Shown here in pieces: positions 24,635-34,202 of a stretch of DNA of 64,000 nucleotides. The notes below the pieces were generated by a model. That model saw nothing but the letters and a program-made list of their open reading frames with translations, ran no database searches and was not told where the DNA came from. A program made the position numbers and the translations under genes. Source of the DNA: Metabacillus fastidiosus NBRC 101226 (GTDB lineage Bacteria > Bacillota > Bacilli > Bacillales > Bacillaceae); NCBI RefSeq assembly GCF_001591625.1, contig NZ_BCVG01000004.1, forward strand, positions 1-64,000. The letters run 5' to 3'. Position 1 is the stretch's first letter. The number at the start of each line of letters is the position of its first letter.

Positions 24635-24692
24635 TAAAGTGAAACTTCCATCAGTGGGGATTTTTCTCATCCTTCACTGATCGTTAGTTAAG
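24635..24692 (+). repeat. Dispersed hairpin repeat (copy D), module I only
   Basis: It opens TAAAGTGAAACTTCCATCAG, has the invariant loop TTTTTCTCATCC, and closes CACTGATCGTTAGTTAAG. Module II is absent downstream. Confidence 0.75.
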
Positions 24693-24775
24693 GCTGGGAT
24701 AAATAGATTTCACCTTGTACTGAAAGTTATGGTAGACAATTGTCATTTGCGGCAATTTGACCTCGACAAACTTAT

Positions 24776-24789
24776 TGAAAACGTTTAAA
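24776..24789 (+). promoter_or_regulatory. Candidate CcpA cre site upstream of yqgW
   Basis: TGAAAACGTTTAAA matches the cre consensus TGWAANCGNTNWCA at all but one position. It lies about 80 bp before yqgW. Confidence 0.35.
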
Positions 24790-24867
24790 ATATGAGAAGG
24801 ACTGGATTTTATCCTCATATTTTCCATTCAATTCAACGATTTACATATTGTAAGGGGGGTTAGCTTA

Positions 24868-25044
24868 ATGATCGGTTTAGTTATTATTTTTCTACTTGTA
24901 GCGTTATTAGCAATTTTTGGATTAGTACGTTCAATTAAAGATAAAAACCTTTTAGGAGCTTTCTTCGCATTTGGAAGTTTAGCTGTATTCGGTTGGTTTG
25001 CAATAATGACAATTATTTATAACGGATTCCCAGTCGCACATTAA
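24868..25044 (+). CDS. yqgW: DUF2759 family small membrane protein YqgW
   Basis: This 58-residue protein has two hydrophobic helices, MIGLVIIFLLVALLAIFGL and LAVFGWFAIMTIIY, joined by a short charged loop, VRSIKDKN. It matches the DUF2759/YqgW family by size, topology and its place beside yqgV. Function is unknown. The ATG follows TAAGGGGGG. Confidence 0.75.
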   Translation: MIGLVIIFLLVALLAIFGLVRSIKDKNLLGAFFAFGSLAVFGWFAIMTIIYNGFPVAH

Positions 25045-25052
25045 AACAAAAT

Positions 25053-25083
25053 AAAAACCTTGGCTAAGATAGCCAAGGTTTTT
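25053..25083. terminator. Bidirectional terminator between yqgW and yqgV
   Basis: A perfect 13-bp stem (25053-25065 with 25071-25083), 5-nt loop, with A and T tracts at the ends. It serves both convergent genes. Confidence 0.92.
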
Positions 25084-25399
25084 ATTTTTTCTCCATCTGT
25101 TTCTTTACACTCTCAAGTTTACGTTCCATTGACGATGTACGGTCACGGCGATCATCAATTCGAATATTCGTTGCAACACGTTTTATCCCTTTATTAAAAG
25201 GAGCTTCATGGATAGCCTGGATTACTTCAAATAAAACAGAAAGCTCTCCTTCGATAATTGTGTTCATTGGTGTTAATTGATACTTTATCTTCTCTTCTTC
25301 TTCATACCTTTTTAAAATATGCTGAATATCAGCAACATACTCACTAACACTTGGATCAGCTGTGCCAATTGGAATAACTGTTACATCGACTATTGCCAT
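25082..25399 (-). CDS. yqgV: MTH1187/YkoF-type thiamine-binding protein YqgV
   Basis: This 105-residue protein of the DUF77/MTH1187 fold contains AIVDVTVIPIGTADPSVSEY and NTIIEGELSVLFEVIQAIHEA. Related proteins bind thiamine or its precursors. The ATG at 25399 is supported by AAAGGTGG; the apparent upstream GTG is part of that ribosome-binding site. It lies 18 nt after yqgU on the same strand. The ligand is inferred from the family. Confidence 0.82.
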   Translation of the reverse strand: MAIVDVTVIPIGTADPSVSEYVADIQHILKRYEEEEKIKYQLTPMNTIIEGELSVLFEVIQAIHEAPFNKGIKRVATNIRIDDRRDRTSSMERKLESVKKQMEKK

Positions 25400-25417
25400 A
25401 TATTTTGCCACCTTTCC

Positions 25418-26536
25418 TTATTCGCTTAATTCAATAAGCTCTTTCACTTCCCTTTTTTGCAAATCAATTATCTTCTCATATCTTGGACCGTATAAAAGAT
25501 AGCGGCCATTCGGAGAAAGTTTAATAGGGAAATTTTCTATATTATTTAATATTATTGTCTCATCACCAGTTTGTAAATCAATCTTACTCAGTTTAAATAC
25601 ATTTTCACTTTCTTTACTAATAAATGTATAAAAAGCATTAGTACTATCATTTAATGCAAAATAAGGGACAAGCCATTCCGAATAAAGAGATGCTAATTTT
25701 GTTTCAAAAGATATTATTTTTTCCTTCGTTTTCAAATCATTAAAAACGTATAGCCCCCCTCCCTGTTCATCTATTAGCTTAACTGTTAACATTATTTGAT
25801 TGAATGTACTATTTGCAATAGTATTTTCTGCAAATAATGTTTCTTTTTTATTTTCCAGATCATAAATAAAAAGCGGCGCCGATAAAGTGGGTTCATCTTC
25901 GTTCCATTTTATGTATGCCAGTTCTTTGTTATTTAACCATTGAACGAACGGAGCCTGAACCGGATTTTGAACAGCTGTCCCATCCTCTATATGAAAAAGA
26001 TATGTCTGGAATGTCCAGTCCTCATTAAAAGCTGCCACATATAATTGCTCGTTATTCGATTTATTCCAAGCATACTGCAGGTCATGCGATTCTATTCTTT
26101 TCTCAAATTTCTTATTGCCCTCTCCATCTAAAATAATTAATTCCGCTTCATAATTTGATGGGCTAGTATGAATAAGAAATAAATTATGTTTATCATTTGC
26201 TTCAATCTTTACAATTGGATCTTCCGTTTCATAAAACTTTTCTTTTTCCTTAGTTAATAAATTATATGTATATATCGTTGATTTAGATGCATCATTCATA
26301 ATTAGAAAAATTGTTTGATCGTCCTTCCATTCTGAAACAGAATGAAATTGTGTTTCCTTAAACTTTAATGGCAGTTCACTGTTTTCTTCAAAAAAGGAAG
26401 CGGTTTGCTCATTGCTATGAAGCTCCCGCTCATCTGAAGTTTCCTTGTTTTCTTTAAGCTGATGAGATGATTCACATCCAGCAAAGCAAAAAAAACATAA
26501 AAAAACAGTGAAAAAATATGTTCCTATTCTCACCAA
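25418..26536 (-). CDS. yqgU: YqgU-like lipoprotein
   Basis: This protein of about 372 residues has an N-terminal lipoprotein signal peptide ending CFFCFAGCESS, so it is probably anchored to the outer face of the membrane. The rest is a repeated beta-strand pattern (TYNLLTKEKEKFYE, IYDLENKKETLFAENT, KIDLQTGDETIIL) suggesting a beta-propeller. I chose the TTG at 26536 after CGAGGTGATG; the ATG at 26569 would give a charged extension before the signal peptide. It is followed by yqgV in the same direction. Function is unknown. Confidence 0.72.
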   Translation of the reverse strand: MVRIGTYFFTVFLCFFCFAGCESSHQLKENKETSDERELHSNEQTASFFEENSELPLKFKETQFHSVSEWKDDQTIFLIMNDASKSTIYTYNLLTKEKEKFYETEDPIVKIEANDKHNLFLIHTSPSNYEAELIILDGEGNKKFEKRIESHDLQYAWNKSNNEQLYVAAFNEDWTFQTYLFHIEDGTAVQNPVQAPFVQWLNNKELAYIKWNEDEPTLSAPLFIYDLENKKETLFAENTIANSTFNQIMLTVKLIDEQGGGLYVFNDLKTKEKIISFETKLASLYSEWLVPYFALNDSTNAFYTFISKESENVFKLSKIDLQTGDETIILNNIENFPIKLSPNGRYLLYGPRYEKIIDLQKREVKELIELSE

Positions 26537-26607
26537 CCTAACATCACCTCGGGAAACTTTATTACTCATCTATATATACGTTTTAAAAAGGGATTTGTTT
26601 CACTATT

Positions 26608-27738
26608 TTACATATAAAGTGAAGAAAGAAAGATTTTTTTACTTTTCTCATAAATCTCATCAAATTGAGCAAGCGGTAATGGATTAACACCTACACCAAG
26701 CTCAACAGTATAGCCTGGTCTGCCCCATTCATTTACATACCAATCGCGGAAACCTGCATGACTATCAATAGTACGGACAGGTTTATACCGGCTCACTCTT
26801 TCAAATTCATTTACAATTACTTCTGCTTCCTTTGGCTCTCTATTTAGGTACCCCCAGTAAATTTCTTCACCTTGAGTATGAAATGCAAGCAAACGGTCGA
26901 AATTCTTCCTCCTTACTAAATTAGCCATTGTAATCGCTTCCTTCTCCGATAGCGGTTCATCACCAGGATAATCACGGGGAGCAGGCTCCTTTGGTATTTT
27001 TCTTTCTTTTTCAATCTCCCAATTTGCAGGATATTGGTTATTTAAATCGACACCTTTAATATTAGCTTTCCAATTTGAAAAATCATCCGATCCCTTATTA
27101 ATTTCGGCAACAGACTGTCTATAACTTTCAGCTGCCTCTAATCCATGCAAAACAAGATCCACACCGTCCGGGTTAACCATTGGCACATAAGAAACTTGTG
27201 TATTCCTATATAATTCTAACGCATTATAACCTTCCATTTCACTATTTTTAACAATTTTCATTAAATATTCATCTAACCACTTCATCATAATGGCTGATGT
27301 GATCCATTCATTCGCATGGAATGAGCCATTCATATGAACTTTTTTACTCCCTTGGCCAATCGTAAGTTCAATAATAGGCTTGCCAAGCTCACTATAACCA
27401 ATAATCTCCTTCTTAATAAATGGATAATATTCAATAATTTTCTCAATATCCTCATAACAACATTTTGAGTCATAATTCTTCTTTGTATTTAAAATTGTAT
27501 CATATACAGCTGATTTCCTCATTTTATTAGGACAATCAAAATGATCAACAATAGTAAACTTTTCTGGATTATTTATTCTATTATAAAAATGATATGGAAT
27601 TTGTATAACTGTGTTAGCCTGTATTTTTTCTGTTGAACTAAAGGGAAGTTGATTACTATCATGAAGCAATGCAATCGGAATATTTAAAATAGCCGACAGC
27701 TCCACTAATGTGAAATCTTCTTTTATTTTAATTTTCAT
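26608..27738 (-). CDS. yqgT: M14 family gamma-D-glutamyl-diamino acid peptidase YqgT
   Basis: This 376-residue protein has an N-terminal LysM-like module (about 1-45) and a zinc carboxypeptidase domain. The ligands are visible in SFHANEWITS (HxxE) and in LLAFHTQGEEIYWG. The catalytic Glu lies in GYTVELGVGVNP. Related enzymes (ENP1, YqgT) cleave the gamma-D-Glu-meso-diaminopimelate bond of peptidoglycan peptides. No signal peptide is seen, so a role in recycling or in the forespore is likely. The ATG at 27738 follows GAGGAGAGG. Confidence 0.86.
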   Translation of the reverse strand: MKIKIKEDFTLVELSAILNIPIALLHDSNQLPFSSTEKIQANTVIQIPYHFYNRINNPEKFTIVDHFDCPNKMRKSAVYDTILNTKKNYDSKCCYEDIEKIIEYYPFIKKEIIGYSELGKPIIELTIGQGSKKVHMNGSFHANEWITSAIMMKWLDEYLMKIVKNSEMEGYNALELYRNTQVSYVPMVNPDGVDLVLHGLEAAESYRQSVAEINKGSDDFSNWKANIKGVDLNNQYPANWEIEKERKIPKEPAPRDYPGDEPLSEKEAITMANLVRRKNFDRLLAFHTQGEEIYWGYLNREPKEAEVIVNEFERVSRYKPVRTIDSHAGFRDWYVNEWGRPGYTVELGVGVNPLPLAQFDEIYEKSKKIFLSSLYM

Positions 27739-27808
27739 TACATACACCTCTCCTCTTCATCCATATGCTATGAAGAGATTAGGCGAATGTTGATAAAAGC
27801 CTGTAAAA

Positions 27809-27839
27809 AAAGCTTTGACCCAAATTGAGTCAAAGCTTT
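27809..27839 (-). terminator. Terminator after yqgS
   Basis: An 11-bp perfect stem (27809-27819 with 27829-27839) is followed leftwards by seven T residues. It ends the yqgS transcript. Confidence 0.9.
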
Positions 27840-27841
27840 CT

Positions 27842-29758
27842 CTACTGTTTATTCACATCTTTAGTTGGAACGATTTCTTCTTCAGTCGGCTTCTTATCAT
27901 TATCTTTTTCATAGAAGCGGAGAAGATCACCGTAAATAATTTCATCAGAATAATTCAATTCCTGTTTTGATTTTTCCATATACGGTTCACAGGCACCATT
28001 AGTGGCTATTTCTCCAGTCGCTTTTTCATAACATTCTCCACGTGTATAAATATAGTCTTCTGTTATGAAACTTCCATCACGTAAAACAGTAAATGGCAGT
28101 CTATCTTTTGCAAATAAATCTGTGCCGAAATGGATTTGATCTTTCGTTTCAATACCTAAAAGATGCATAATTGTCGGTTGAATATCAATTTGTCCACCTA
28201 CTTGAGAAAAAGTTTGTGGATTTTTATCTGTAACACCCGGGATATGAACAATTAATGGAACCCTTTGTAACTGAATCGTATCAAATGGTGTAATTTCTTC
28301 TTTGTTTAAAAATTTCGCCATTGCGACATTATGATTCTCTGAAATTCCATAATGATCTCCATACATAACAATGATTGAATTTTCATAAACCCCTGAGCCC
28401 TTTAACTTCTCAATAAAGGCTTTAAGTGCTTCATCCATATAACGTACAGTTGGGAAATAACGATTTAATGTTTTACTATTTGAATCAAATTCCTCAATAA
28501 ATTTATCTTCTTCCCCGATTTCAAATGGGAAGTGATTCGTTAAAGTAATCAATCTTGTATAAAAAGGCTGCGGCAATTGTGCCAAATGATCAACCGATTG
28601 TTCAAAAAACTCTTTATCTTTCAAACCCCACCCGATGGAGTTCTCATCTGTTACATCATAATCATTTACCTCAAAGAAGCGGTCATAGCCAAGGGAATGG
28701 TACATAAGATCCCTATTCCAGAAACTTTTATTATTCGAATGTAAGACCGCTGAATAATACCCTTTTTCCTTTAAAATTTCAGGAGAAGCAACATATTCAT
28801 TATTACTATTCGTAAAAAATACAGCACCTCTGCCTAAAGGATATAAAGAATTATCAACAATGAACTCAGAATCAGATGTTTTTCCCTGGCCTGTCTGATG
28901 ATAAAAGTTATCGAAATAATAACTGTTTTTAATAAACTCATTTAAGAATGGTGTGATCTCTTGTCCATTCATCGTTTCGTTAATGACAAAACTTTGAAGT
29001 GACTCCATTGAAACTAAAATAACGTTCCGATCTTTTGCTGCTCCGAACAGATCCTGATTTGGTTCTTTTCGATTCGCATTCACATAGTTTTGAATCTCAG
29101 TCAAGCTATTGCTGTCTGCCAATGCTCTTTGTGCAGATGTTTTCGATTGTAATAAACCATCATAAATATGGAAATTATACACACTAATATTTTTCACGAG
29201 CATTTCTCTATCAAATGAACGTGTAAGCAATTGTGGTCTTTCCGCTTCAGCTAAGCCTAAATTAAAAAAGAATACGGCCGCCACCAATAAATAATAAGCT
29301 GATTTCTCTTTTCTCGTCATCCTTGCTTCTGTTCGGAAAGCCGGTTTTCTTAGTAAGAAAAAGAGAATAACGATATCAACGAACATTAAAATATCAGTAG
29401 GAAGGAACAGAGTGCTAATACTGCTTCCTAAATCACCCATATTACTCGTTTGAAATAAAACTGGTATTGTTAAGAAATCATTAAAAAATCGATAAAAAAC
29501 CATGTTAGCAAGCAAGATTCCTGTAACTAAAATACTTGCCCCAAACACATATCGATTTCTATTCTTCTCTTTCATAAATAACCCTATTCCAAAAATCAAT
29601 AATAAGAAACTTAACGGGTTAATGAATAAAATAAATTCTTGAGTAAAATTCTCTATTTTAATGTCAAAGCTAGTTTTATAGACTATGTAGGTCTTAATCC
29701 ATAAAAAAACGGTTGCAATTAATAAGTATGAAATTTTTGAAAAAGATTTCTTACGCAC
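27842..29758 (-). CDS. yqgS: LtaS-family glycerol-phosphate transferase YqgS
   Basis: This 638-residue membrane enzyme has five N-terminal transmembrane helices (to about residue 195), then an extracellular sulfatase-fold domain. The nucleophile region [12 protein letters not shown] contains the catalytic threonine. [12 protein letters not shown] and [12 protein letters not shown] supply metal ligands. LtaS enzymes polymerise glycerol phosphate from phosphatidylglycerol into lipoteichoic acid; B. subtilis YqgS is one of four paralogues. The GTG start follows GAGGAGG. The C-terminus past residue 615 is acidic and lysine-rich. Confidence 0.9.
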   Translation of the reverse strand: MRKKSFSKISYLLIATVFLWIKTYIVYKTSFDIKIENFTQEFILFINPLSFLLLIFGIGLFMKEKNRNRYVFGASILVTGILLANMVFYRFFNDFLTIPVLFQTSNMGDLGSSISTLFLPTDILMFVDIVILFFLLRKPAFRTEARMTRKEKSAYYLLVAAVFFFNLGLAEAERPQLLTRSFDREMLVKNISVYNFHIYDGLLQSKTSAQRALADSNSLTEIQNYVNANRKEPNQDLFGAAKDRNVILVSMESLQSFVINETMNGQEITPFLNEFIKNSYYFDNFYHQTGQGKTSDSEFIVDNSLYPLGRGAVFFTNSNNEYVASPEILKEKGYYSAVLHSNNKSFWNRDLMYHSLGYDRFFEVNDYDVTDENSIGWGLKDKEFFEQSVDHLAQLPQPFYTRLITLTNHFPFEIGEEDKFIEEFDSNSKTLNRYFPTVRYMDEALKAFIEKLKGSGVYENSIIVMYGDHYGISENHNVAMAKFLNKEEITPFDTIQLQRVPLIVHIPGVTDKNPQTFSQVGGQIDIQPTIMHLLGIETKDQIHFGTDLFAKDRLPFTVLRDGSFITEDYIYTRGECYEKATGEIATNGACEPYMEKSKQELNYSDEIIYGDLLRFYEKDNDKKPTEEEIVPTKDVNKQ

Positions 29759-30075
29759 TATTAAACCTCCTCATCCGGTGGATCTCTCGCGTTTTTCTCT
29801 ACTCATTTCCATTTATTAGGCTTGTTTTGTGACAACTAAAACATATCTTAATACTTCTTTTACAAAAAATCAATCTTTTTTAATAATCACTCAACAATGG
29901 CATGCTAGAATTAATCTTTAAGACATTTTATTTTTTTCTCTAAGTTATTAGACGTTTTACTATAAATTAAGTTTCATTTTAAATAAAGAAATATCTATTC
30001 CCAATTTTCAAAAAAGTAGAAAAGAAGCTATTTTAATAACAGCTTCCCTTATATCCTAATACAATAAATAATAAA
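29759..30075. other. Intergenic region between glcK and yqgS
   Basis: This 317-bp AT-rich region contains the glcK terminator (30024-30046) and must hold the yqgS promoter, which I could not place. No ORF or repeat is seen. Confidence 0.5.
30024..30046 (-). terminator. Terminator after glcK
   Basis: GAAGCT and AGCTTC arms enclose an AT-rich loop. Leftwards the sequence continues TTTTCTACTTTTTTG. It is the likely glcK operon terminator. Confidence 0.65.
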
Positions 30076-31026
30076 TTAATCTAAATCACTTATCTTCGCA
30101 ATTAAAGCAGCTCCGATTACTCCTGCATCATTCTCTAAACTTGCTAATAATATTTCGCACTGCTCCGCTACCCTAGGAAAAGCATATTCGACAAAATTCT
30201 CTTCCACTTTCTTACGAAGAATTTCGCCAGCTTTTGAAACACCTCCGCCAATAATGATTCGGCCCGGATTTAAGCTATTCGCAGTATTTGCTAACGCTAT
30301 CCCTAAATGGAATGTAATATAATTAACAATATTTACGGCAAAAGGATCGTCCTTCTCTGCTGCATTAAATACATCTTCTGCGGTGATTTCTCCTTTTATA
30401 CTATTAAGAATGGTCGGTTCTGTAGTATCTTTTATTCCTTCATTAGCCATTCTTGCAATTCCAGTCGCCGATGCAATTGTTTCTAAACAGCCGGTTTTTC
30501 CGCAATTACAATGGATTCCTCCTACTGGAATAGAAGTATAATGACCAATTTCTCCTGCGGCACCATTAATCCCATGAATAAGATTGCCATCTGCAATAAT
30601 ACCGCCGCCGATACCAGTACCAATTGTAATACAAATAACGTCTTTCGCTCCGTTCCCTGCTCCCTTCCACACTTCACCGAGCGCAGCCAAGTTCGCATCG
30701 TTGTCAATTACAGCTGGCAAACCAGTCTTTCTCTCAAGCTCATCTTTCAACGGATAATCTTTCCATCCTAAATTTACTGCCTCGTATACGACACCATTCG
30801 TCAAATTTACCGGTCCAGGTGCTCCCATTCCAATTGCTGCTAATTTTGCTTCTGGCTGCCGCAACTCATACAGCTTTTCCTTAATAGAGTTAGCAATATC
30901 TGTCGTAATTTCTGTTTTATTCGTTGGAATTTCCCATTTCGTTATCATATTGCCATCACGATCAATAAATGCCATTTTAATTGCTGTTCCACCTAAATCA
31001 ACACCAACAAACCACTTCTTATCCAT
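30076..31026 (-). CDS. glcK: Glucokinase GlcK (ROK family)
   Basis: GlcK phosphorylates free glucose to glucose 6-phosphate with ATP. The 316-residue protein has the phosphate-binding [14 protein letters not shown] at its start and a catalytic Asp in [25 protein letters not shown] follows, and the ROK zinc motif is [11 protein letters not shown]. The ATG follows GAAGGTGATC. yqgQ lies 29 nt upstream, and the pair is conserved across Bacillus, so they are probably one operon. Confidence 0.95.
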   Translation of the reverse strand: MDKKWFVGVDLGGTAIKMAFIDRDGNMITKWEIPTNKTEITTDIANSIKEKLYELRQPEAKLAAIGMGAPGPVNLTNGVVYEAVNLGWKDYPLKDELERKTGLPAVIDNDANLAALGEVWKGAGNGAKDVICITIGTGIGGGIIADGNLIHGINGAAGEIGHYTSIPVGGIHCNCGKTGCLETIASATGIARMANEGIKDTTEPTILNSIKGEITAEDVFNAAEKDDPFAVNIVNYITFHLGIALANTANSLNPGRIIIGGGVSKAGEILRKKVEENFVEYAFPRVAEQCEILLASLENDAGVIGAALIAKISDLD

Positions 31027-31055
31027 TCGATCACCTTCTTCAATGAAAGTTAAAA

Positions 31056-31265
31056 TTAAAGGAAGCTCTTCTTATCTCTTTGCACACTCGCTTCTCGCCT
31101 TAATAAAAGGAGTGCCATTTGATATTCCTTAGGAGCAATTAACTTCATTTCATATAATTGTCTTATTTCCTCCTCCATTAAATCAATATCTGCTCCACGA
31201 TCACCTGTATAGATAATCGTTCCAAATCGTTTTAATAATTGTTGAACATCATACATCGTTTGCAA
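31056..31265 (-). CDS. yqgQ: YqgQ (DUF910) small protein
   Basis: This 69-residue DUF910 protein starts at the TTG at 31265, preceded by TAGGTGATA. With this start the N-terminus, [15 protein letters not shown], aligns with the family. It is a three-helix protein that carries the family core [16 protein letters not shown] and is conserved upstream of glcK. It has been suggested to bind nucleic acid because of its fold. No role is proven. Confidence 0.82.
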   Translation of the reverse strand: MQTMYDVQQLLKRFGTIIYTGDRGADIDLMEEEIRQLYEMKLIAPKEYQMALLLLRREASVQRDKKSFL

Positions 31266-31491
31266 AAATATCACCTATCTAATTTACTTATTCATTCTGT
31301 TTTTAAATTCCCTATATTTTTATTTATACACTTATATAATTATAAATACATATGTACAAAGCAAATTATTATGTTGAATAAGTTTCCTCATAAGCTATCA
31401 AAATAATCATCCTTCATTCATCGATACATACTAATCCTTTTTCACCATTATAGCAATTTTCTCCATCCTAAAGTAATGCACACATAAAAAA

Positions 31492-31544
31492 ACTGACAAA
31501 TATGTATTATTCTCCGTTAAACTGAATAATACTCTATTGTCAGT
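31492..31544 (-). terminator. Terminator after the small YqgO-like gene
   Basis: Nested stems ACTGACAA/TTGTCAGT and GTATTATTC/GAATAATAC are followed leftwards by TTTTTTTAT. The distance to the stop codon at 31561 is 17 nt. Confidence 0.8.
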
Positions 31545-31560
31545 AAAAATTACTCTTCTA

Positions 31561-31737
31561 TTATTGAAAAGCACGATGAACAAATCGATCTCGCAAAAAC
31601 GGCATTCTCATTGCGAAATGAATGAAAGAACGTCTAATTTCTGGCTGCCCTAACACTAAGTTAACAATTTTATAACGGAAGCTGTAAATCGCGACTGAGC
31701 AAATAGCTAAAATAATATACCGCCATAAATTTTGCAT
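31561..31737 (-). CDS. Small membrane-associated protein (possibly YqgO)
   Basis: This 58-residue ORF is too short for common ORF cut-offs. It has a strong ribosome-binding site (GGGAGGGATG) and its own terminator. One N-terminal hydrophobic helix (YIILAICSVAIYSF) is followed by an Arg-rich tail, RMPFLRDRFVHRAFQ. In B. subtilis a small gene, yqgO, lies at this place between yqgQ and yqgN; I suspect it is the counterpart but cannot confirm it. Function is unknown. Confidence 0.65.
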   Translation of the reverse strand: MQNLWRYIILAICSVAIYSFRYKIVNLVLGQPEIRRSFIHFAMRMPFLRDRFVHRAFQ

Positions 31738-31819
31738 AGCTTACATCCCTCCCATACTTATAATTTGTAGGAGGAGCTGTTTTTATCCCTAATATTATTA
31801 TTGAAAATATATAAGATTT

Positions 31820-32593
31820 TCATGAAATAGCTAAAATCCCTATTGTTGCTAAAATAATTGACAGCAAATTAACGAAGTCATTATTTAGAAAGGAATAGCG
31901 GCTTATTTTCTTTCCTGTATTACCGCAGTGCACTTTCCTTTCTGTTATTTTACTGCATGATGTGCATTCATATTTATTTTGAAAAGAATTCCCTAAAATC
32001 GTATCAATAATATTACCGAGAAAACCGAATAATAAGATAAAAATCATTTCATGAAAGCTAATCGGTAATAAAAGCCAAGCAGAAACAGCAATAATGGCAG
32101 CTCCTCCTAATGCAGCAAAGGTTCCAAGCAGGCTTACCGCACCAGAGGTTCCTTTTTCTACACGCTTCAACGTTAGTAGCATAAAAGGCTTTGACTTGCT
32201 TAACACGCCTATCTCAGAGGCCCATGTATCGGAATTCGCTGCAGCAATAGATGTGCCAAAAGCAAGAATATAGACTGGATCTTTTGTTAATACAAATAAA
32301 AGACTTGTTAAAGAGGGAACACCTGCATTCGCTAGCACTTGAAGCCAATCTCTTCTATCACCTTTTGCTACTATTTCATTTAAGCTAACTTTTTCCTCCT
32401 TCTTATATTTGCTGAAAAAGCTCGAGCTTACAAAAAACACAGCTAATAATATTAAACCTTTAACAGAAAAGCCAATATAAATAATAGAACCAACAATGAA
32501 TGCCGCAACTGCTCCAGACAAACTTAAAGTTCTCCATCTCCAGCCCAGCAAGGAAGCCAGAAAAAGAAGAAGAAGAGCTAAAATATCAAACAC
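31820..32593 (-). CDS. DUF92 family integral membrane protein
   Basis: This 257-residue protein has about six transmembrane helices. It carries the DUF92 signatures AAANSDTWASEIG and VEKGTSGAVSLLGTFAALGGA. Plant relatives include phytyl-phosphate kinase VTE6, so a CTP- or isoprenoid-phosphate-linked activity is possible, but no bacterial function is known. The GTG start follows AGAGGTGATT. It overlaps the end of the 5-formyl-THF cyclo-ligase gene by 8 nt, so the two are co-transcribed. Confidence 0.82.
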   Translation of the reverse strand: MFDILALLLLFLASLLGWRWRTLSLSGAVAAFIVGSIIYIGFSVKGLILLAVFFVSSSFFSKYKKEEKVSLNEIVAKGDRRDWLQVLANAGVPSLTSLLFVLTKDPVYILAFGTSIAAANSDTWASEIGVLSKSKPFMLLTLKRVEKGTSGAVSLLGTFAALGGAAIIAVSAWLLLPISFHEMIFILLFGFLGNIIDTILGNSFQNKYECTSCSKITERKVHCGNTGKKISRYSFLNNDFVNLLSIILATIGILAIS

Positions 32594-33152
32594 GACAATG
32601 AATCACCTCTTTTTCGGTAATAATCATTTCAACAGGAATATCATGCTTCTCAAAAGGAACCTCTTCATATACTTGTAAAGAAAAAGCTAAAGCAAGAATA
32701 GTACCATTATACTCTTCTAAATAACGATCATAAAATCCTCCGCCATATCCAATTCTGTATCCATGACGATCAAACAAAACTCCAGGTACAATCATTAAAT
32801 CAATTTCCCTCTTATCCGCTTTATTCGTCACTAATAATTTAGGTTCCTGTAAATTAAGATAAACAGTTTCCAAATCATCATATGAATGAATCTCTCTAAA
32901 ATGCATCTGCTTAGATGATGGTTCACATTTCGGTACAACAACTCTCTTATTCTCCATCCATGCACGTTCAATTAATTTCTTCGTGTCCACCTCTCTTCCT
33001 TTAGAAATTGTTACTCCAATCGTTTTAGCATCTTCCCATGCCGGTAATGCAAATATTTTATAATGAATAGCATTTGAATATTTTATATATATATCATTGT
33101 CTAATAATGAAAGTTCTTTCAGCATCTTTTCTCGCATATTATTTTTATTCAT
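32586..33152 (-). CDS. yqgN: 5-formyltetrahydrofolate cyclo-ligase YqgN
   Basis: This 188-residue enzyme of the MTHFS family turns 5-formyl-THF into 5,10-methenyl-THF using ATP, recycling a stable folate. The family signature is intact: DLMIVPGVLFDRHGYRIGYG followed by GGFYDRYL, with the earlier VVVPKCEP. Length is normal for the family. The ATG follows GGTGGTG. The gene stands between rpmG and the DUF92 gene. Confidence 0.92.
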   Translation of the reverse strand: MNKNNMREKMLKELSLLDNDIYIKYSNAIHYKIFALPAWEDAKTIGVTISKGREVDTKKLIERAWMENKRVVVPKCEPSSKQMHFREIHSYDDLETVYLNLQEPKLLVTNKADKREIDLMIVPGVLFDRHGYRIGYGGGFYDRYLEEYNGTILALAFSLQVYEEVPFEKHDIPVEMIITEKEVIHCRV

Positions 33153-33194
33153 TCTTAGGCACCACCATATGTAATTTAATTATAGAATGAAAAA

Positions 33195-33220
33195 AAACAG
33201 TAGGAAATTCCCTACTGTTT
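33195..33220 (-). terminator. Terminator after rpmG
   Basis: A perfect 10-bp stem (AAACAGTAGG/CCTACTGTTT), 6-nt loop, followed leftwards by TTTTTTTT. It overlaps the rpmG stop codon. Confidence 0.92.
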
Positions 33221-33368
33221 ACTTTGTTTCGCGGTGAACCGTTGCTTTTTTGTCTCTTGAGCAGTATTTTTTAAGCTCAAGACGGTCTGGATTATTACGT
33301 TTATTCTTTTTAGAAATATAGTTACGTTCGCCACATTCAGTACAAGCTAAAGTAATATTTACGCGCAT
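33219..33368 (-). CDS. rpmG: Ribosomal protein bL33 (three-cysteine form)
   Basis: This 49-residue 50S subunit protein is below usual ORF size cut-offs. [18 protein letters not shown] and [20 protein letters not shown] are characteristic of bL33. Only three of the four zinc-binding cysteines are present (C9, C12 and the one in YCSRD), so the zinc ribbon is degenerate. Such forms replace zinc-binding paralogues when zinc is short. The ATG follows GGAGGGAAT. It is placed next to yqgN, as rpmGA is in B. subtilis. Confidence 0.93.
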   Translation of the reverse strand: MRVNITLACTECGERNYISKKNKRNNPDRLELKKYCSRDKKATVHRETK

Positions 33369-33851
33369 ATTTATTCCCTCCAAACATTAAAAACATTAAA
33401 AACAAATCAGACCTTAATATAATATCATTTTTTATTAGAAAATTCCATAGCAAAAATATTTAGTTGTAAAACTGTGATAATTTTATTTATGAACTATGAT
33501 TAAATCTTCCAAAATATGTGCTGTAAAACTTCGTATAGTACCTGACTTTCAATTAAAACTCATCATTTTAACAATTTGAAATAAAAATCAACTTAGTTTT
33601 CAATAAATTAATTTTTAAAAGTAGAAACTTTATTTAAATAAATTACGACTAATCTTTCGAAATATGTCGATTAATCTTTATCCTACCCCTATAAATCCGA
33701 ATAAAACGACGAATTTTTTTAGTAAAAAAGAAAAAAGGCAGATAAGGAAAAAACAGCATGAAAAAACGAGATTTTTCCGAAAAGTCCTTTAGTATCCTGT
33801 CTTTGTATGTTATAAAGATAATGATGAAATAAATAATAGAAGGTGATTAAA
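33369..33851. other. AT-rich intergenic region upstream of the YqzD/YqzC-like pair
   Basis: These 483 bp between divergent rpmG and the YqzD-like gene are about three-quarters A+T. I see no ORF, hairpin or repeat. Promoters for both genes must lie here. A TATAAAGAT motif near 33810 may be a -10 for the rightward genes. Confidence 0.5.
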
Positions 33852-34202
33852 ATGATGGTTGTCATTGTAATTCTATTTATAATTAGCATTGCGCTAATAG
33901 GAATATCTTTCTTCCAGCGTGATAATGTAAAAGAAATCGAACAAGAGTTGGATCATTTACAATTATCAGCGATGCAAGAAATCTACAAATTAAAAAAGAA
34001 AATGCGGGTATTGGAAGAAGAATTACTGCAAAACGACGATTTCACAGATGAAAATGATACTGATGTATCTGAAACAAGTATAAACCGAATCATAACAAAG
34101 TATAAGCAAGGTATGTCAGTTGAGGCTATCGCTTTATCCGAAAATCTTACAGTTAAACAAATACGTTCAATCGTTAAACAGAATGAGAGGGTTTTGACAT
34201 GA
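33852..34202 (+). CDS. Membrane-anchored coiled-coil protein with C-terminal HTH-like region
   Basis: This 116-residue protein has an N-terminal transmembrane helix (MMVVIVILFIISIALIGISF). A coiled coil follows (about 28-65: EIEQELDHLQLSAM). The C-terminal segment SINRIITKYKQGMSVEAIA, then ENLTVKQIRSIV, reads like a small HTH. The ATG follows AAGGTGAT. It overlaps the next gene by 4 nt (ATGA). By location beside the pst operon it may correspond to YqzD of B. subtilis, but I am not sure. Function is unknown. Confidence 0.6.
   Translation: MMVVIVILFIISIALIGISFFQRDNVKEIEQELDHLQLSAMQEIYKLKKKMRVLEEELLQNDDFTDENDTDVSETSINRIITKYKQGMSVEAIALSENLTVKQIRSIVKQNERVLT

Larger units (their letters stand above)
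24535..24867. other. Divergent region between yqgX and yqgW
   Basis: This 333-bp region contains one copy of the dispersed repeat (24635-24692) and a cre-like site (24776-24789). No gene is visible. Confidence 0.6.
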
